Source: Eutypa lata | Taxonomy: Eukaryota > Ascomycota > Sordariomycetes > Xylariales > Diatrypaceae | Reading direction: 5' to 3' | DNA: 64,000 nucleotides | Assembly (NCBI GenBank): GCA_022661535.1 | Contig: JAKULF010000005.1 | Location: forward strand, 1,488,001 to 1,552,000 | Shown here: piece after piece, positions 13,626-25,725 of the stretch | Layout of the letters: every line of letters starts with the position of its first letter | Numbering within the stretch: the first letter of the stretch is position 1 | The notes under the pieces: model-generated | What the model was told of the DNA's origin: nothing | What the model saw: only the letters and a program-made list of their open reading frames with translations | Databases searched by the model: none | Program-made: the position numbers and the translations under genes

Positions 13626-15577
13626 GGTTGGGTGTGGTCGGGGGTTTGAATGTTGGTGGTGGTCAAAGTTGTAGGTAGGCTGCTTGAATTGAAGGGTGAA
13701 GGCAATTAGGGGGGCTTTTTTTCGCCAGACCCGTCGCCTTCAGGGCCGAAATGCAGAGTGCACCTTCGAGTTGCTCACGTCACTTCTGGATAGAAAAATA
13801 CTGTCAAAGAATTAGCTGATGATCATATTTTCCAAATATCCTCGAGTTGATTTCCTTACTTTTCTGCGCGATGGTTGCATTTGAAGATGGAAAAAGGTGG
13901 TTGTCGCGTCCCTTTTTATTTTTCTGGGCTGGATGTGGTGTTTCAAGTCGCGCGATAGGGAGAGCTAAAAGAAAGGGATGGAGGTGGGTGCTGTGGCCGC
14001 TGTGGAAAGGAATCCAAAAATTCGGACCTGGCGGCAGTGCTATTTAGTGAGGTATCTGGGTAGGTCCAGTACTAAATGTCCCTACCAATCTACCTCTACT
14101 CACTATCACCTCACACTACTTTCTACTTCTACTTCTACTTCCACTTCCACTTTGCCCGGTCCCGGTTCTGACAAGGGGGAATTTACCGTATCTACCTAGT
14201 TATAACACAACTTTAGGTAGGTAATCAAATATTTAAAGATTCATCGAATTTTTGATAGATTCATTCTACTTCTTGAATTCTAATATTTCAATGCATTGCA
14301 AGATTATTTTATATGGCAAGTTTATATGTATGTAGATACATAACCCATACATGTAGTGTATCTTAATCGCAATCATTCAATGTTCCTTAGGCCCTTAAAA
14401 ACTCGGGTATTGTATGTACATACATGCCTATTGTACTGGCCCCTATTATAGCTGCCATGATAATACGGTGAAGTAAATGCGAATGCGAATGTGAATGTGA
14501 TACTCGGTAAATTCCCCCTAGCACAAGATTCTTTCACTTTGGTATTGAGATTCGAACCAACTCCTCTTTTCCTATTGTTGGTCCTTTCTTACTCAGAGCT
14601 ACCTATTGTTGATTCCGTATTGTCGGTTTCTGCAGATTTAATAGGTACATTAGGCTACCTAGGTAGGTATGTAGGTATTTAGACCTACATACATACATGC
14701 CTACATGCCTACATGCCTACATGCCTACATACCTACCTATCTGCATACATATTTGGTATGTGTGGAATCTTTATTAGGTATACGAGTTTCTTCTTCTCCG
14801 TGTAGCTACAGATTATCGGCTGGTTCTCATCATCAAGAGCATGCTTACCTACCTTCCGAGAGTCCTAGTCTTTTGACTTGGTCATCCATCATCCACCCCC
14901 TATGGCTCGTCACCTGTGCACTCACCCGCCCCCCTTTCGCCAAGGTTCTTCTATGTCTTTCCCTCGTTCTGTCCTCCCCTCCTCCCGGGCGGCTTTGTCC
15001 GATTCACAATGATACCTTAAGTACATACCACACAACTGCCTCCTCCTTTTCCTCCTACACATTCATATTCTCTCACCCCATGCCATTGCTCAACTTGTTT
15101 GCATCTCGTAGCACACCGGTTGCATTCGCATATTTCATCGCATCGAAGCCTGAGGTAATGACTCACCATAGGGGTACGGAGTACCCGGGCACTGATAGCG
15201 CCGGATCACCTGATCACCGGGGGCATAGGCAAGGTAAGATAGTTGAGCAGGAAGCAAATCGGGTTCACGAGAAAGTGCAAATCACTCTTTTATCTTTTTT
15301 CTTTTCTTTTTAGGAACACTAACCATGCTAGCTCTGATGCACATGGCTGTTCCTTCGAAGGTTGACTAGAATTCAGGATTAACCGATCCTGAGCCTGCAC
15401 CTCGTTAAGGCATAGCCAGACCGATCCCCACCATCCCTGAATTCGGGTTTAATACCCTCGCGACCCCCCTGAAGATCGATGCACCGGCACTCTTTTTTTG
15501 TTAACGGATTATCATCACCGCAAGATCATCGTCATTGTTTTTAGTCATCGTGCCCCCAAGCTATCCACCCGTGCTAC
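13626..15577. other. spacer with CTAC/CTAG-rich simple repeats; no gene seen
   Basis: This holds the promoter of the PHD gene and the downstream region of the PA2G4-like gene. There are CTTCTA/CTTCCA tracts near 14.1 kb and ACATGCCT/ACCTAGGTAGGT words near 14.65-14.75 kb. The 202-residue plus-strand frame at 14705-15313 has no recognisable domain and runs through those repeats. Confidence 0.5.
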
Positions 15578-17134
15578 TCACTCGTCGCTCTCCTCGTTCT
15601 CCCCGTCCTTAGCAGCCTTCTTGGCAGGCTTCTTCTTCTTGTTCTTACTCTTGCCCTTGTTCCTTGCCAGGGGCTGCTCAAGGATTTTGAGGATCTCCTC
15701 ATCGTCGATCTTCTTGTCCGTTTGATACTTGCTCACATCCAAAGGCGGGGGTGCACCAAGTTTCGTGATGCCATTCTTAGTGATAGCTGTTTTTCTATGT
15801 TAGCTCATTGTCAAAAATGCTGTCTGGAATGGGAAATTTACCCAGCGTAGTCAATAACCTGGCCACCGGAGAGCTGTCCTTGTCGCCGACCAGTTCGTAC
15901 TGACGGAGGACACCCTGGCGGACACCATCAAACAGTCCAACCTTGAACTTAGTGTCTGTTCCTTCCTCCTCGAGCTGTCTCGAGCTAAAGGGGAAGTGGC
16001 CAAATCTGCTCTGAATCGTGGAGAGAGTCTTGCGGGCCGTCTGCGACTTGAGGATGTACGTGTTGGTGGTGCGACGATGAAGCGTGGCACGCTGCTCCAA
16101 AGTCTTGACCTTACCAGACCCTAAGCTTACACCAATCTCTACACCCCAGACCTCGCCAAGTTCAGGTACGCCGTCTCCTTTAGTACCTTCGGCTGGGGCT
16201 AGAACGATTTTCTTCTCGCCTTCAATCTCATCGTGCTTGAAAAGCCACGAGGTAGTGCTCTCAACCAAGTTGCAGTCGTAGCTCTTAACGACCTTTTCCA
16301 GAAGCTGGGTAATCTTGGTCTGCGTGGGAGGCTTCACAGCTGCGGCCTTAGCCTTCTCCTCATCCGTACCACTCCCTAGTGTTCCGGGCGGGATCATGAG
16401 CCTCAACAGAAGCTCGTTTGCATAATGTGTAGCGAGTATCAGATCGGCAGTACGACCAGTAACGACATCTTCGGCGCCGATTATAATGGTATCGCAAACT
16501 ATGGAACCGAACCCATCGACCTGTGCGCCCAGCTGGATCTTGATGACCTCTCCTGCTTGTAGCTCGACATTCGCTTCGGCGGTATCCGATGTCATGGGGG
16601 TGTATGGCGTCACATATGATGATGGCGATACGGTGGTGGGGTGAGCGAAGCCTGTTAAAGGGGGTCTTCTTAGTAGAAAGATCAATAGCCCACAAACAAT
16701 AAATCATGAGCGTACCCTTATGTTTGGTTGTACGGTAGACCTTAGCAACTTCTTCCTCAATGAGCTTGTCTCCCTTCTGGCAGATGGTGATGATCTTCTC
16801 GCCGGCAACGCAGAGCTGAGAAACGGCAGCAAGAACCTTCTCGGAGATAGAAGCGGCGGTTTTCCATTTTGTAAGGTTGTCTGGGTTCGCCAGGGTGTAA
16901 TCTACATATTCTCCAAGTCAGCTCAATTGTCTATTCTTGCCGTCCAACCTTGAGTCTTGGGTATCGGGGTCTCGTGAACATTGGCGGGTAAAGCGAAGAG
17001 GGACAGAAATAAACGGAGTATGGCGGGGTAGTTACAGCTGGGTTTTTCGAGCTGAAGAACAGAAAACAGGAGATAACTGGGAGAGGCTTCTTAGGAATAG
17101 CGAATTACGAACCGACTTCCTTGGTATCCGTCAT
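15578..17134 (-). CDS. PA2G4/Ebp1 (Cdb4)-like protein, degenerate methionine-aminopeptidase fold
   Basis: Four exons fit in phase: 17134-17113, 16901-16716, 16651-15842 and 15786-15578, giving 408 residues, normal for this family. The first exon encodes only MTDTKEV plus one base; its donor GTTCGT is weak, but the joined sequence (VDYTLANPDNLTKW) is family-typical. Later landmarks are GFAHPTTVSPSSYVTPYTP and GEVIKIQLGAQVDGFGSIVC. The metal-ligand aspartates and histidines of real methionine aminopeptidases are not conserved there, so it is probably not a peptidase. The C terminus is Lys-rich (KGKSKNKKKKPAKKAAK), consistent with RNA or ribosome binding. Homologues act in ribosome biogenesis, translation control and DNA binding (S. 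pombe Cdb4). The family call is firm; the cellular role is inferred. Confidence 0.9.
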
Positions 17135-18935
17135 GTTGTCGATGATATCTCTGATAGAAACTATGAGTGTCGTCGTACAGAGAGGTAGAAAGGTGTTAGG
17201 TTGTCAATGTCTGGTGGTATTTGACAGACACAGACAAAGTTGAATAGGTGGGTAGGTGGGGATAGGTGGTGGTGGGTAGGTTATTTTGTATTTGCGCCTT
17301 ACGTATTCCGGTTTTGGTGCGCTGCGGGGCTTTTTGTGTGAGTTGCATGCGCCTGCTGTCATACCTCATAGCAAAGGACGCGAAGAGGGGCACGGCACGC
17401 CTCGAAGCTCAATCGATTGACCTGCATATGGATATCGATTCAAAGTATGTATGTACTTATGTAGTTAGGTACAGACTGGACCTCGGGAAATACATCAGGT
17501 ACATCGGTACTTCAAAGGCATGCAAGATGACGGGATTCATTAACCTCTGACTTTATTGCAATAGCTTATAGATATATATTATTTTATATTATGGGCTTTA
17601 TATAATAATATTGTCAGTGAGTAGGTACTTACATAGGTAGGCTTATTTCATATTGCATACATAGGGTGGTCATACTCAACAGAACTGCCAAACTTTTTAT
17701 TTGAATTTATATTTTGTGGCCCTATGACGATATCTGCGTCATATAATACCCCTTTCATGCATAGCTAAATAACCCGGAGGAGAGGAATTCATGAGCATTG
17801 AAACGACCCTTTATAACTGCTTGCTGGGAGGGTATGGTATCTGAAACTACGGATAATAATAGGCAGCCCTAGATAATCTTTAATATATAATAGCGTAGAT
17901 CATCCCTTTGTAGATCTGTGCCAATGGCTAGTTGCCTCGTAGACAAGCTACCCAGGCATAGGTTAGGTTGTGTGCATCTATCTGCCTGATCATCTTGAAC
18001 CGCTCTAGTTGGTTACACCGGCTGGGGCGCCTACATACCAGCCACTCATTTAACTACTCGAGGCTGTCTGTGCTGGCTAGATAAGCTGCCCATCTGCCCA
18101 CACGTAACCTCACATGCATGTAGTAATATATGTTGTAGGCATTCCTCCCCTCGTGTCCTCTAGTTATCCTTGCCTAGGAGGTCCTCTTCAGCCCGATATA
18201 TGATGCTGCGTATTCTAGAATATTCGATATACGATGTGATGACTCGCCTATTATCCATGTACAATAACGCACCGTTGTCATGTCTATCTATGTAGATGAG
18301 GGCAGTATGGACATAGTCTCTGAATTACTAAGTAACCGTCCTCATATTTCGTGTCCAAACGCGCGCCCTCCCATGTCAACTCCGAGTACCTTATGTACAA
18401 ACGATACGCATATCCTATACATACATATAACAACAACAGGCGGCGGCCTGATAAGAGTTATGCTGGTGCCTCTTGGTAGAGACGGAACATAGCGATGTAA
18501 TGAGATTGCAGTGGCTTTCCCTCCTCTTCCTTTTGCACTATAAAAAAATCCCATATTGTTGCCCGGCATATTATGCCTGTCCTCCATCTAATCAACTATT
18601 GCCTAGCTGCGTTAGGGGTGGTAACATATAACCTTAGAATGTGATAAATGGCTCTTCCCCGACAATGTAAATAATGACGATGCCTAGACTCCGGCTACCA
18701 ACTCCATTATCCCGTACCTGAAATGAGCATGACGGGTGCCCTTGTAAGGGGGTTGTCGAAATGGATTTCCGAACACATACTCTACCCACGACATGGGGAT
18801 GTGTATATCCCCTATGTGACATATCGTCGTCCTGAATCCGGCTAAGCAAATATCCACTTCTCATCACTTTGAAAAAATAGGAGATCCTAGCCGAACTCGT
18901 TTAGGGGGCCAGGGGATGGCATTGGACGCGCCTAA
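17135..18935. other. spacer, no gene seen
   Basis: Moderately AT-rich, with scattered GGTAGG/ACCTAC words and several short frames lacking domains. It contains the 5' flank of the PA2G4-like gene and the 3' flank of the SNF5 gene. Confidence 0.5.
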
Positions 18936-21323
18936 CTAAGCCGCCGCACCACTAGTATTCCGTAACCGAGCTTCTACCTTCTCCTTGTGCTGCTTGTTTT
19001 TGAGGTGAACCTCGAAGTTGGAGGCCGTGGTTTCAGGCCCGGGTGTGTAGAGCTTGCCCGGGCAGTCGAGACACTTGATGCGTGGGAGGAAGTAAAACCG
19101 TACGTTCGGAGGGATGGCACCCGGCTGTGGCATCGGAATCGGCGCGCCAGTGGTGGTGTCTACGGCGGAGTAACGCATGAATGCCTCGAATTGGTCGTTG
19201 GCATATATCTCTTCTTGCTTGAACCTATCAAGCGCGGCGACGAGCCAGGCGGGGGGTGGGGGCTATGAAGCGGTTATAAGCACGAGGGTCCAGATACATG
19301 ATGATAGAGATCACAAGTCATAACGGCTACTTGAAAACCGAAAAAGGGAGTTCTTGGAGGGTATAGGAGGGAAGGATCTTACAGGAGCTGGAGAGGGTCC
19401 ACCAGTCGGGGGAGGGGCTTCTACACGACTGATCTGTACTGGGGGTATACCATTGGAAGGAGTTCTCGCTGGCGTGACAGATGTCGAGGCATTAGGTGTA
19501 GATGGAGGAGGCATCCTATTCGGTGCAGATGTGCTCGGTGCTCGTGCATGGGACAATGACGGGGTGTGATGCCCGGCTGGGGTGCCCTGTTTTATTACCG
19601 ACTCGCTACGAAGCAGTCTCCGGAGTTTATCCTTGGGCACTCTTAAAGTCACCCAGTGATGCTGTAGTTCTTCAGTGCCTTCCCTTGTTAATTCACGTCC
19701 GAACCTTCTCAATGTTCGTGTCTCGTGGTGATGTATCGTCGCCTCCGGGGTTTCAGAGCGACCGAGGTTCGCCATGCGTTGTTGTGCAGCCGATGCGGCC
19801 CCCCTCATACCTCTCGTCCTAGCTGTGCCAGGTAATTGAGAGGGCAAGGGAGAGTCGGGCGCTGAATCGTCACTCTCGTCGGAATCAGAAAGGTCGCCAT
19901 CGCGTATGCCCGGACCTCTCTTTCGGCCCGTACCAGGAGCACCTGCCACACGCTTGTAGAGCCTACTGTCTTCTACATCGGTTGCCGCACCTGGTAACGT
20001 CGAAGACACAACAAGTGTGCGGATCGTTCTCTGTCTTTCTTTTAGATCCGGCAAAGATGGACCGCCCCTCCTGTTTATTGATCTCTTCTGTCTCCTCTGT
20101 TCTCGTGAAAATACCATCTCGTTCCTTTCCAGGTCAGCCTCGCTGAGTTCGTAGAGGTACGGCGCGTACTCCTTCGCTTGCTGTTGTGGACGGAACACGG
20201 TTGGTAAGGGTGATGGTAGGAAAGCGGCAACTAGATCGGGGTCCTCGACTGGTCTGCCATCAAATGGGTGGCCTATGCTGTACAAGCTGCGTGTAAAGAG
20301 TTGAGTCTGTTCTCGAATACAGTGGGCGATTGCGGTAGTAAATTCGCCGGATAGCGCAAGGTCTTTGGCCATGCTCGCAGCGAACTCCTCTGGGGAGTTC
20401 AGCGGGTTATTGATCTCCCACTCAAACTGATCCACAAGAGTATGTTGGCCAATGGTGATGTTTAACTTGACCAGTATCCTCATCTCGTCGTTCTTCCAAG
20501 CCGAATATGGCAACTCTGGATCTAGAGCATCCTCGTCGGAGAATACAAAGGGGTAAAAATCGTTAAGCTGTTCGTGGAGCTGTTGAACAACCTGTTCATA
20601 AACAGGCTGGAAAGCGGGTGGTTTCAACCCCATATCCTCGATTAGTTGCGCGGCGAATAGCTCAACCGGAATAATCCTCTCGTGGAGATTCCAGGTTAGA
20701 GTGTCGCGCAACTTGATCTTCTCCCAATCGACGTCCAGCCGTACAGGGACCAATTCCTCGTGTTGCTCGGCCTGCTGCTTCATGTCTTTCCGCTTCCATT
20801 TCAGAGGTGGCGTCTGTCGCTTGCCCGGTCTTGGCTTGTGGGTCGGATATAACAGTCGCGCAGGCTGTCCTGGACCGAGATCTGTGCGCCCGTTTCCATA
20901 ACCACTATAGCCTTCTCCATATAGTCTACTAGGGGGAAACCAATGTCTGTACTCGTTTCTCAGTAGTTTGTAGTCTGCGATCTCCTTAAATTGATGCTTG
21001 TTATGATCATTGAGGCGGTTTTTGTCTTCGCTCAAGGCAGCAGAGTGTATTTGATCGCGGACTATAGCTTGGTCGATGAGGACGCGAGTGAAAGCGTCCT
21101 TATCGCGAACAGGGATACTATTGGCTTTCGCGTTGGAATCGGAACCTGGCGCATCAGGTGTATCCTTCGGTGTAGATGCAGAAGAGTGTGCTTTTTCTGA
21201 TTTAGATGCGGTTATAGATGAGGCGTTCGCGGTTGTTGTTGTTGCGGCTGCTGTCGCGCCAGCGCTAGTGTTGTTCGCACTGGTGACAGGTTCTGACGAC
21301 GATGAGTCTTGATTAGTTGCCAT
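18936..21323 (-). CDS. SNF5/SMARCB1-family chromatin-remodelling subunit (Snf5 or Sfh1)
   Basis: There are two exons, 21323-19383 and 19262-18936, joined in phase 0 (CCT|GTAAGA...TTCATAG|CCC), giving 755 residues. A Ser/Thr/Ala-rich N terminus leads to a conserved block (DKDAFTRVLIDQAIVRDQ..., then YRHWFPPSRLYGEGY). Two SNF5 repeats follow: VPVRLDVDWEKIKLRDTLTW with FAAQLIEDMGL, and RILVKLNITIGQHTLVDQFE with FAASMAKDLALSGEF. The tail carries a Cys pair and His residues (IKCLDCPGKLY...FEVHLKNKQHKEKVE), like the C-terminal finger of filamentous-fungal homologues. The product is a core subunit of SWI/SNF or RSC remodellers. SNF5 membership is certain; choosing between the SWI/SNF and RSC paralogue needs a tree. 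Confidence 0.93.
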
Positions 21324-22344
21324 GATGATGGCCTTGAAAGATCAAGCACATAGGCACCAGTCTAGGCTTCAAAACGACTTTGCGCACGTTCTCTAGTCAG
21401 GCTGTGCAGACAGTTTCAGTTGATCAATGGTCGCACTTTGCTCTACTCTGATCTGTCGTTCTAGATATACACTATTGGTTGTGTTGGCTTGGCAAATGGC
21501 ACTCGTTTCTTATGTATTACAAAGCCTTAGTATTATGGTAGAAGTATGAGCATGAGCACGAGCATAACCATATGTGTGTATACCTAAGTCATAGACATAG
21601 ATATTAGGTTGATGGTTGTAGTTGTGGTTCGCGATAGCAGCTGATGATGAAGTTGTTGGCGGTGCTCAACTTTTTGCCGTGGCTGAACTGGAACTGGAAC
21701 ACTACGAGAATGAAGGGGACGGGGCTTGACGGGACGGGAACTTGGGATCCACTCTTGTCACGGTCGGGCCTGTCTTTTTCACCTGAGTGGAAAGAGCTGA
21801 CCACTGAAAAGACGCGCTCGCGATTGTCCAGATTGGTCTTAGTTGGTGGTCCGTGCGTGTTGCCGATAAGCTAGACCGATAACTAAAGTACTTCGTAGTC
21901 CTTGCTTGAAGAGATAAGGGGCTTGCTTGAATGGAGAGGATGACCCAGACTAGTGACTCTTATGACAATAGATCTAGCAAACCAAACACTCTATGGCATT
22001 CCTATTATTTGCTAACATTAGTGTAAATCAATGTCATACTGGTGAAAGGATTTGCTCCCATTTTAAGTTACAATTTATGGTCAATGATTTATGATATAGA
22101 TAGGTCATAACTTGCATAACAAGATCTAACTCAAGCCTTCAGGCTAGGTTAGTGAATGACCTTCAAGAAATGTATATTCTATCAACTATACAAACACTAC
22201 AATACTGAATGTCCCAGTAACCTACCTATCCTAACTATGATAGATATATAGTGGTATTTAGTTCTCCGTGATGCTGCTGCTTCAGATGTAGCATTAAGAG
22301 ATGCAGTAGGCTTAGTCAGATCTCCCGATCTTGTTGTTTATCTG
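21324..22344. other. spacer between the SNF5 and RING-YEATS genes
   Basis: The SNF5 promoter lies at 21324-22000. I see no further gene, RNA or element. Confidence 0.5.
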
Positions 22345-23337
22345 CTACGGTTCATATCTCCCATCCCGCTCATACTGCCTCACCATGCGGCTCAGCTCCC
22401 TATCATCTCGCTGTTCCTCATTCCCGCCGCCGGCCTGCCAATTTCGATCATTCTTGACCTTGAGCCTCAATCTCGCCATCGAGCCTCTCCCCTGGAACCC
22501 CTCGAAGTCCAGAAGCCATTCCAGGGGCAGGGCACCCTTGGGCGCGCCATCTGGCGTATCCCGAGCCTGCTCCGACACCCAGGAGTAGCCCGCCTTCAAG
22601 ACCACGCTAGCTTCGAGGTTGAAGACCCCCCAGCCTATCCGCTTGAGCTCGTACGGCTGCCGCTGACGAACGACGGTGTTCGGGCGGAAAGTGGGATGTA
22701 GGAAGATTTGCACCTCCTCGATGATGTCCGTGCGACTGGGCTTCACAAAGAATGTCCACTCGTGCTGATTCTGGGGCAGGTCGCCATCATCGACGTCAGG
22801 TTGGACGATTCTGTGGCGGTTTCCGATATACACTGTAATAGTCTGGATCGTGTCAATCGGTTCTTCGCCCTGCGAGACTTCATCTTCCGCCTCCCGCTCC
22901 GCCCACGTCCTCGGGTACTTTGATTTCAGTTCCTCGGCCCGTCGAGCGTCCTCACTAGCCGACGTCATCGTCCTGCACATCGGGCAACGGGCCTTGAGCT
23001 CAGACACCGGATCAAAGGCGACAGGCTCTTCGTCGACATCGACCCTAACCATTGGTGTCTCAAGCGATGTCTGAGCCCAGATTGCCATGCATGTTCTACA
23101 GAGAGTATGGTTGCATGTTGTCTTCACGGGGTTTAAAAGGAGAAGCTGGCAAATGGGACATAGGTCATCTTCATCAACCGCCTCCGGAGCCACGCCCGGG
23201 TCTCCAGTAAGGTCAATTGGCGCCTGATGTCCCTGTCTATTTCCATGGCCGCTGACATCGTTTTGTGCCGGGTCTGAATGTTCGTTTTGATCCCTTAACT
23301 GAGTCCGCCTAGCGCGGCGGGCAGATCTAGGGTCCAT
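22345..23337 (-). CDS. RING-finger protein with a C-terminal YEATS domain
   Basis: A single exon encodes 330 residues. An N-terminal basic segment is followed by a RING finger at about residues 60-121, with Cys60, Cys63, Cys75, His77, Cys80, Cys83, Cys118 and Cys121. The last pair is separated by an insert of about 34 residues. Residues about 163-305 read as a YEATS domain: an early strand IGNRHRIV, then HEWTFFV, LHPTF, QPYEL..IGWGVF and LPLEWLLDF. The acyl-lysine pocket residues of known YEATS readers appear conserved (His214, Thr216, Phe217, and Trp236 in place of Tyr, as in Yaf9/GAS41). This suggests an E3 ubiquitin ligase recruited to acylated lysine, perhaps on histones. Domain calls rest on visible motifs; ligase activity and the substrate are inferred. 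Confidence 0.85.
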   Translation of the reverse strand: MDPRSARRARRTQLRDQNEHSDPAQNDVSGHGNRQGHQAPIDLTGDPGVAPEAVDEDDLCPICQLLLLNPVKTTCNHTLCRTCMAIWAQTSLETPMVRVDVDEEPVAFDPVSELKARCPMCRTMTSASEDARRAEELKSKYPRTWAEREAEDEVSQGEEPIDTIQTITVYIGNRHRIVQPDVDDGDLPQNQHEWTFFVKPSRTDIIEEVQIFLHPTFRPNTVVRQRQPYELKRIGWGVFNLEASVVLKAGYSWVSEQARDTPDGAPKGALPLEWLLDFEGFQGRGSMARLRLKVKNDRNWQAGGGNEEQRDDRELSRMVRQYERDGRYEP

Positions 23338-25161
23338 ATCAAGAAAGAGACGAGGTCCTATGAGAGCATCAAGCCAGTCTCACCAAGATCATAGACAAGC
23401 ACGGAATTTCAGGGCGGATAAAATCCTCCTTAAGCGCGTCCTTAAACATACAATAATAAATCTTCGTGACACTAGACGATGTTCCGCAGGCAACAGCCGC
23501 TGACTAAGCAGTCGCGTTAGGGTGCGGCGCAGCACAACCTCAAGTACCGTGCCTCTTACCAGTCATACTGTGTTCTCCTATCATGAGCCTGTAATATCAA
23601 ACTCTTAGTTAAGTCGTAGCAGAACCAACATGCAGGGTAGAAATTCCATCCACGATCTGACCGTTGTTATAGATAAGGCCTAGTTAATGTTTCTCTTTGC
23701 CAGATACCCGCATAGGTAGTTCGGTTGAACAGTAGCCCGAGTACCATGAGAATACCTAATTGAATACACGCACTGTCCAAGGGAAAATATAACAGCAATT
23801 GACCCAAGACATATTTGCAGCAGCTCCTAGTAGCACTACAGTGTCTCTTGCGGTCGTTTCGTCCCTTATATTGTTCCTCGTTGGTTAGTTGCAGGCCACA
23901 CCCTTAGATAGAGTCTAAAGGGGTCTATCTTTGCACAGCCGGTGCATATTGACAAACTACACTTGACCTGGATGCTTATCTAGTTATCATTCATTATTGC
24001 TTCATAGCTGAAGACAAATTTCGATATAAGTCATATCAAAGTTAGCATACACCATTTCACCACAGCAGCAAAGTGCAAGTACCCAAAAATGGCTAGAGGT
24101 GAATTATAGGTCTGACTGAACATAGTCTAGGGAAAAAGCTTAAGATATTATTTTCTTTCGAATCGTTTACCCACTACGAGAAGTAAACTTGGTCCACCCT
24201 GTCTTGTTGTTCTTTCAAGGCAAGGATGGATCGGTAGAGCTGTGGTAGCCTATCTAAAGTCTCAATTGTTTTAACCCTCATTTAAGATACTTGGTACATA
24301 TAATTATATTACAGTAACTCCACGAGTAGGTCTGTTGGACAGTTGAACGCCCGGGCCCACCATCCTTTAATAATTATAGCTCATGGCATGAGATCTTAAT
24401 ATGGCCTTGGGGTTCTATCAGGCATTTCAGCACACGACACATACAAATATGATCTATGATACAGGCACTTGATAAGAAAATATATTGTTAGCTACTGATA
24501 ATATATTATTCGTTGTATAGTTATCACGTTAATAAACGTAATAGAAAGTAGCCGAAAGCTTTATCTACGCCTTTAGCCCGCCGCAGTCGATATAATACTG
24601 AATTCCATGCCCGTATTCTTATACACCAACACCGTGAGCCCCCCCAAAATTAATAGCTGCAGCTAAGTACCAGGTTGTGATAACCCGCGTATGTAGGATG
24701 GCTAGAGCTTATGGGTTCTGGCGCCAGCCATGTATTAGACTATTTGTATCGAGTGTGTATGTATTGTGAAAAGTCCGATTCATCTGAAGCAGCTTGGGCG
24801 ACATCGTAAACAGCCTGTTGTGTTCTGAGGCCAGGATAGTATAGAGATAGGAAAGTGAGCAAATGCCAGCTTAAAAGCCAGGTAGCAAGTGTGGTGATAA
24901 GCCAGTTTGTGTTTGTTAATACACGCCATGTACCAGATCGTATACGTGGTAGAAAGACCGGCCGCTTGTGTAATCTAACTATGGCCTTAAGGTCTGAGAA
25001 TCAACTCAATCCAAGCAATTAAGCACCCCCTTGGCGTAAGTTGCAATAAATCTATGACATCGAATCCAGTTGGGGGGCGCGGCGGACCCTAGGGACGAGC
25101 CCGTGGTGTTTCTAGAGTCTGGACCACCTGAGGTCTGAATCGATTATGACTCGGAGAAGCA
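23338..25161. other. spacer, no gene seen
   Basis: Moderately AT-rich unique sequence with no coding frame of interest and no obvious repeat. Confidence 0.5.
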
Positions 25162-25725
25162 TCATGTCGATGATGATGTATTCTTTAGATTCTTGACCAT
25201 AGTGATGTCGTTCTTATCCGGGAAATCAGAGCGGCTGACCTCGACATACCCATGCTTGCGGTAGAATTTCTGGGCGACCTCGTTGACCTCGTGGACTGTG
25301 AGCCACATCATCTCCATGCCGTTTTGTTCAGCCACGCCCTCGACCTCCTTCAACAGAGAAGTTCTAGTCTTCTGTCTGTGGAAATCAGGGTGGACAAAGA
25401 GGCTATCGAGGCACGCCCACTGTTCTGCAACCAGTGGATGATGGCTTGGGAGGGTTAGGCAAGGGTCATGTCGGCTCAGTAGGGCGAAGCCGGTGATCTT
25501 TCCAGACTGGTCGTAAGCAACAAACATGTCCTTGTTTTGTGTTTCGATGAGCTTGGTGACGGTGTCTTCTCTCCAGTACTCTGTGATATATCTTTGACTA
25601 TCAGCGTGTAAGTGGATTAATGGATTTCCGTTGGTGAACTGAAAGGGGGCTGCTTCAAGTCCTATGGAGGCTATTTCAGGGGCATCTGACTTTTGCGCCT
25701 TTCTGATAGATTGTGTAGCAGCCAT
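25162..25725 (-). CDS. GNAT-family N-acetyltransferase
   Basis: The preferred start is the ATG at 25725 (MAATQSIRKAQKSDAPEIA), giving 187 residues, because the usual beta1 strand begins there. An in-frame ATG at 25770 would add 15 residues unlike the family. Features are IRKAQKSDAPEIASI (beta1-alpha1), ITGFALLSR (beta4), CLDSLFVHPDFHRQ (beta4/5 and the start of motif A), and WLTVHEVNEVAQKFYRKHGY (motif B). In motif A the acetyl-CoA-binding Q/R-x-x-G-x-G/A is replaced by RQKTRTSLL, lacking both glycines. Family membership is clear from the overall layout. The substrate is unknown, and the altered pyrophosphate loop makes activity uncertain. Confidence 0.85.
   Translation of the reverse strand: MAATQSIRKAQKSDAPEIASIGLEAAPFQFTNGNPLIHLHADSQRYITEYWREDTVTKLIETQNKDMFVAYDQSGKITGFALLSRHDPCLTLPSHHPLVAEQWACLDSLFVHPDFHRQKTRTSLLKEVEGVAEQNGMEMMWLTVHEVNEVAQKFYRKHGYVEVSRSDFPDKNDITMVKNLKNTSSST

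Noticed and set aside
14705..15313. 202-codon plus-strand frame
   Set aside because: It starts in ACATGCCT repeats, has no recognisable domain or splice pattern, and its codon use resembles spacer DNA.
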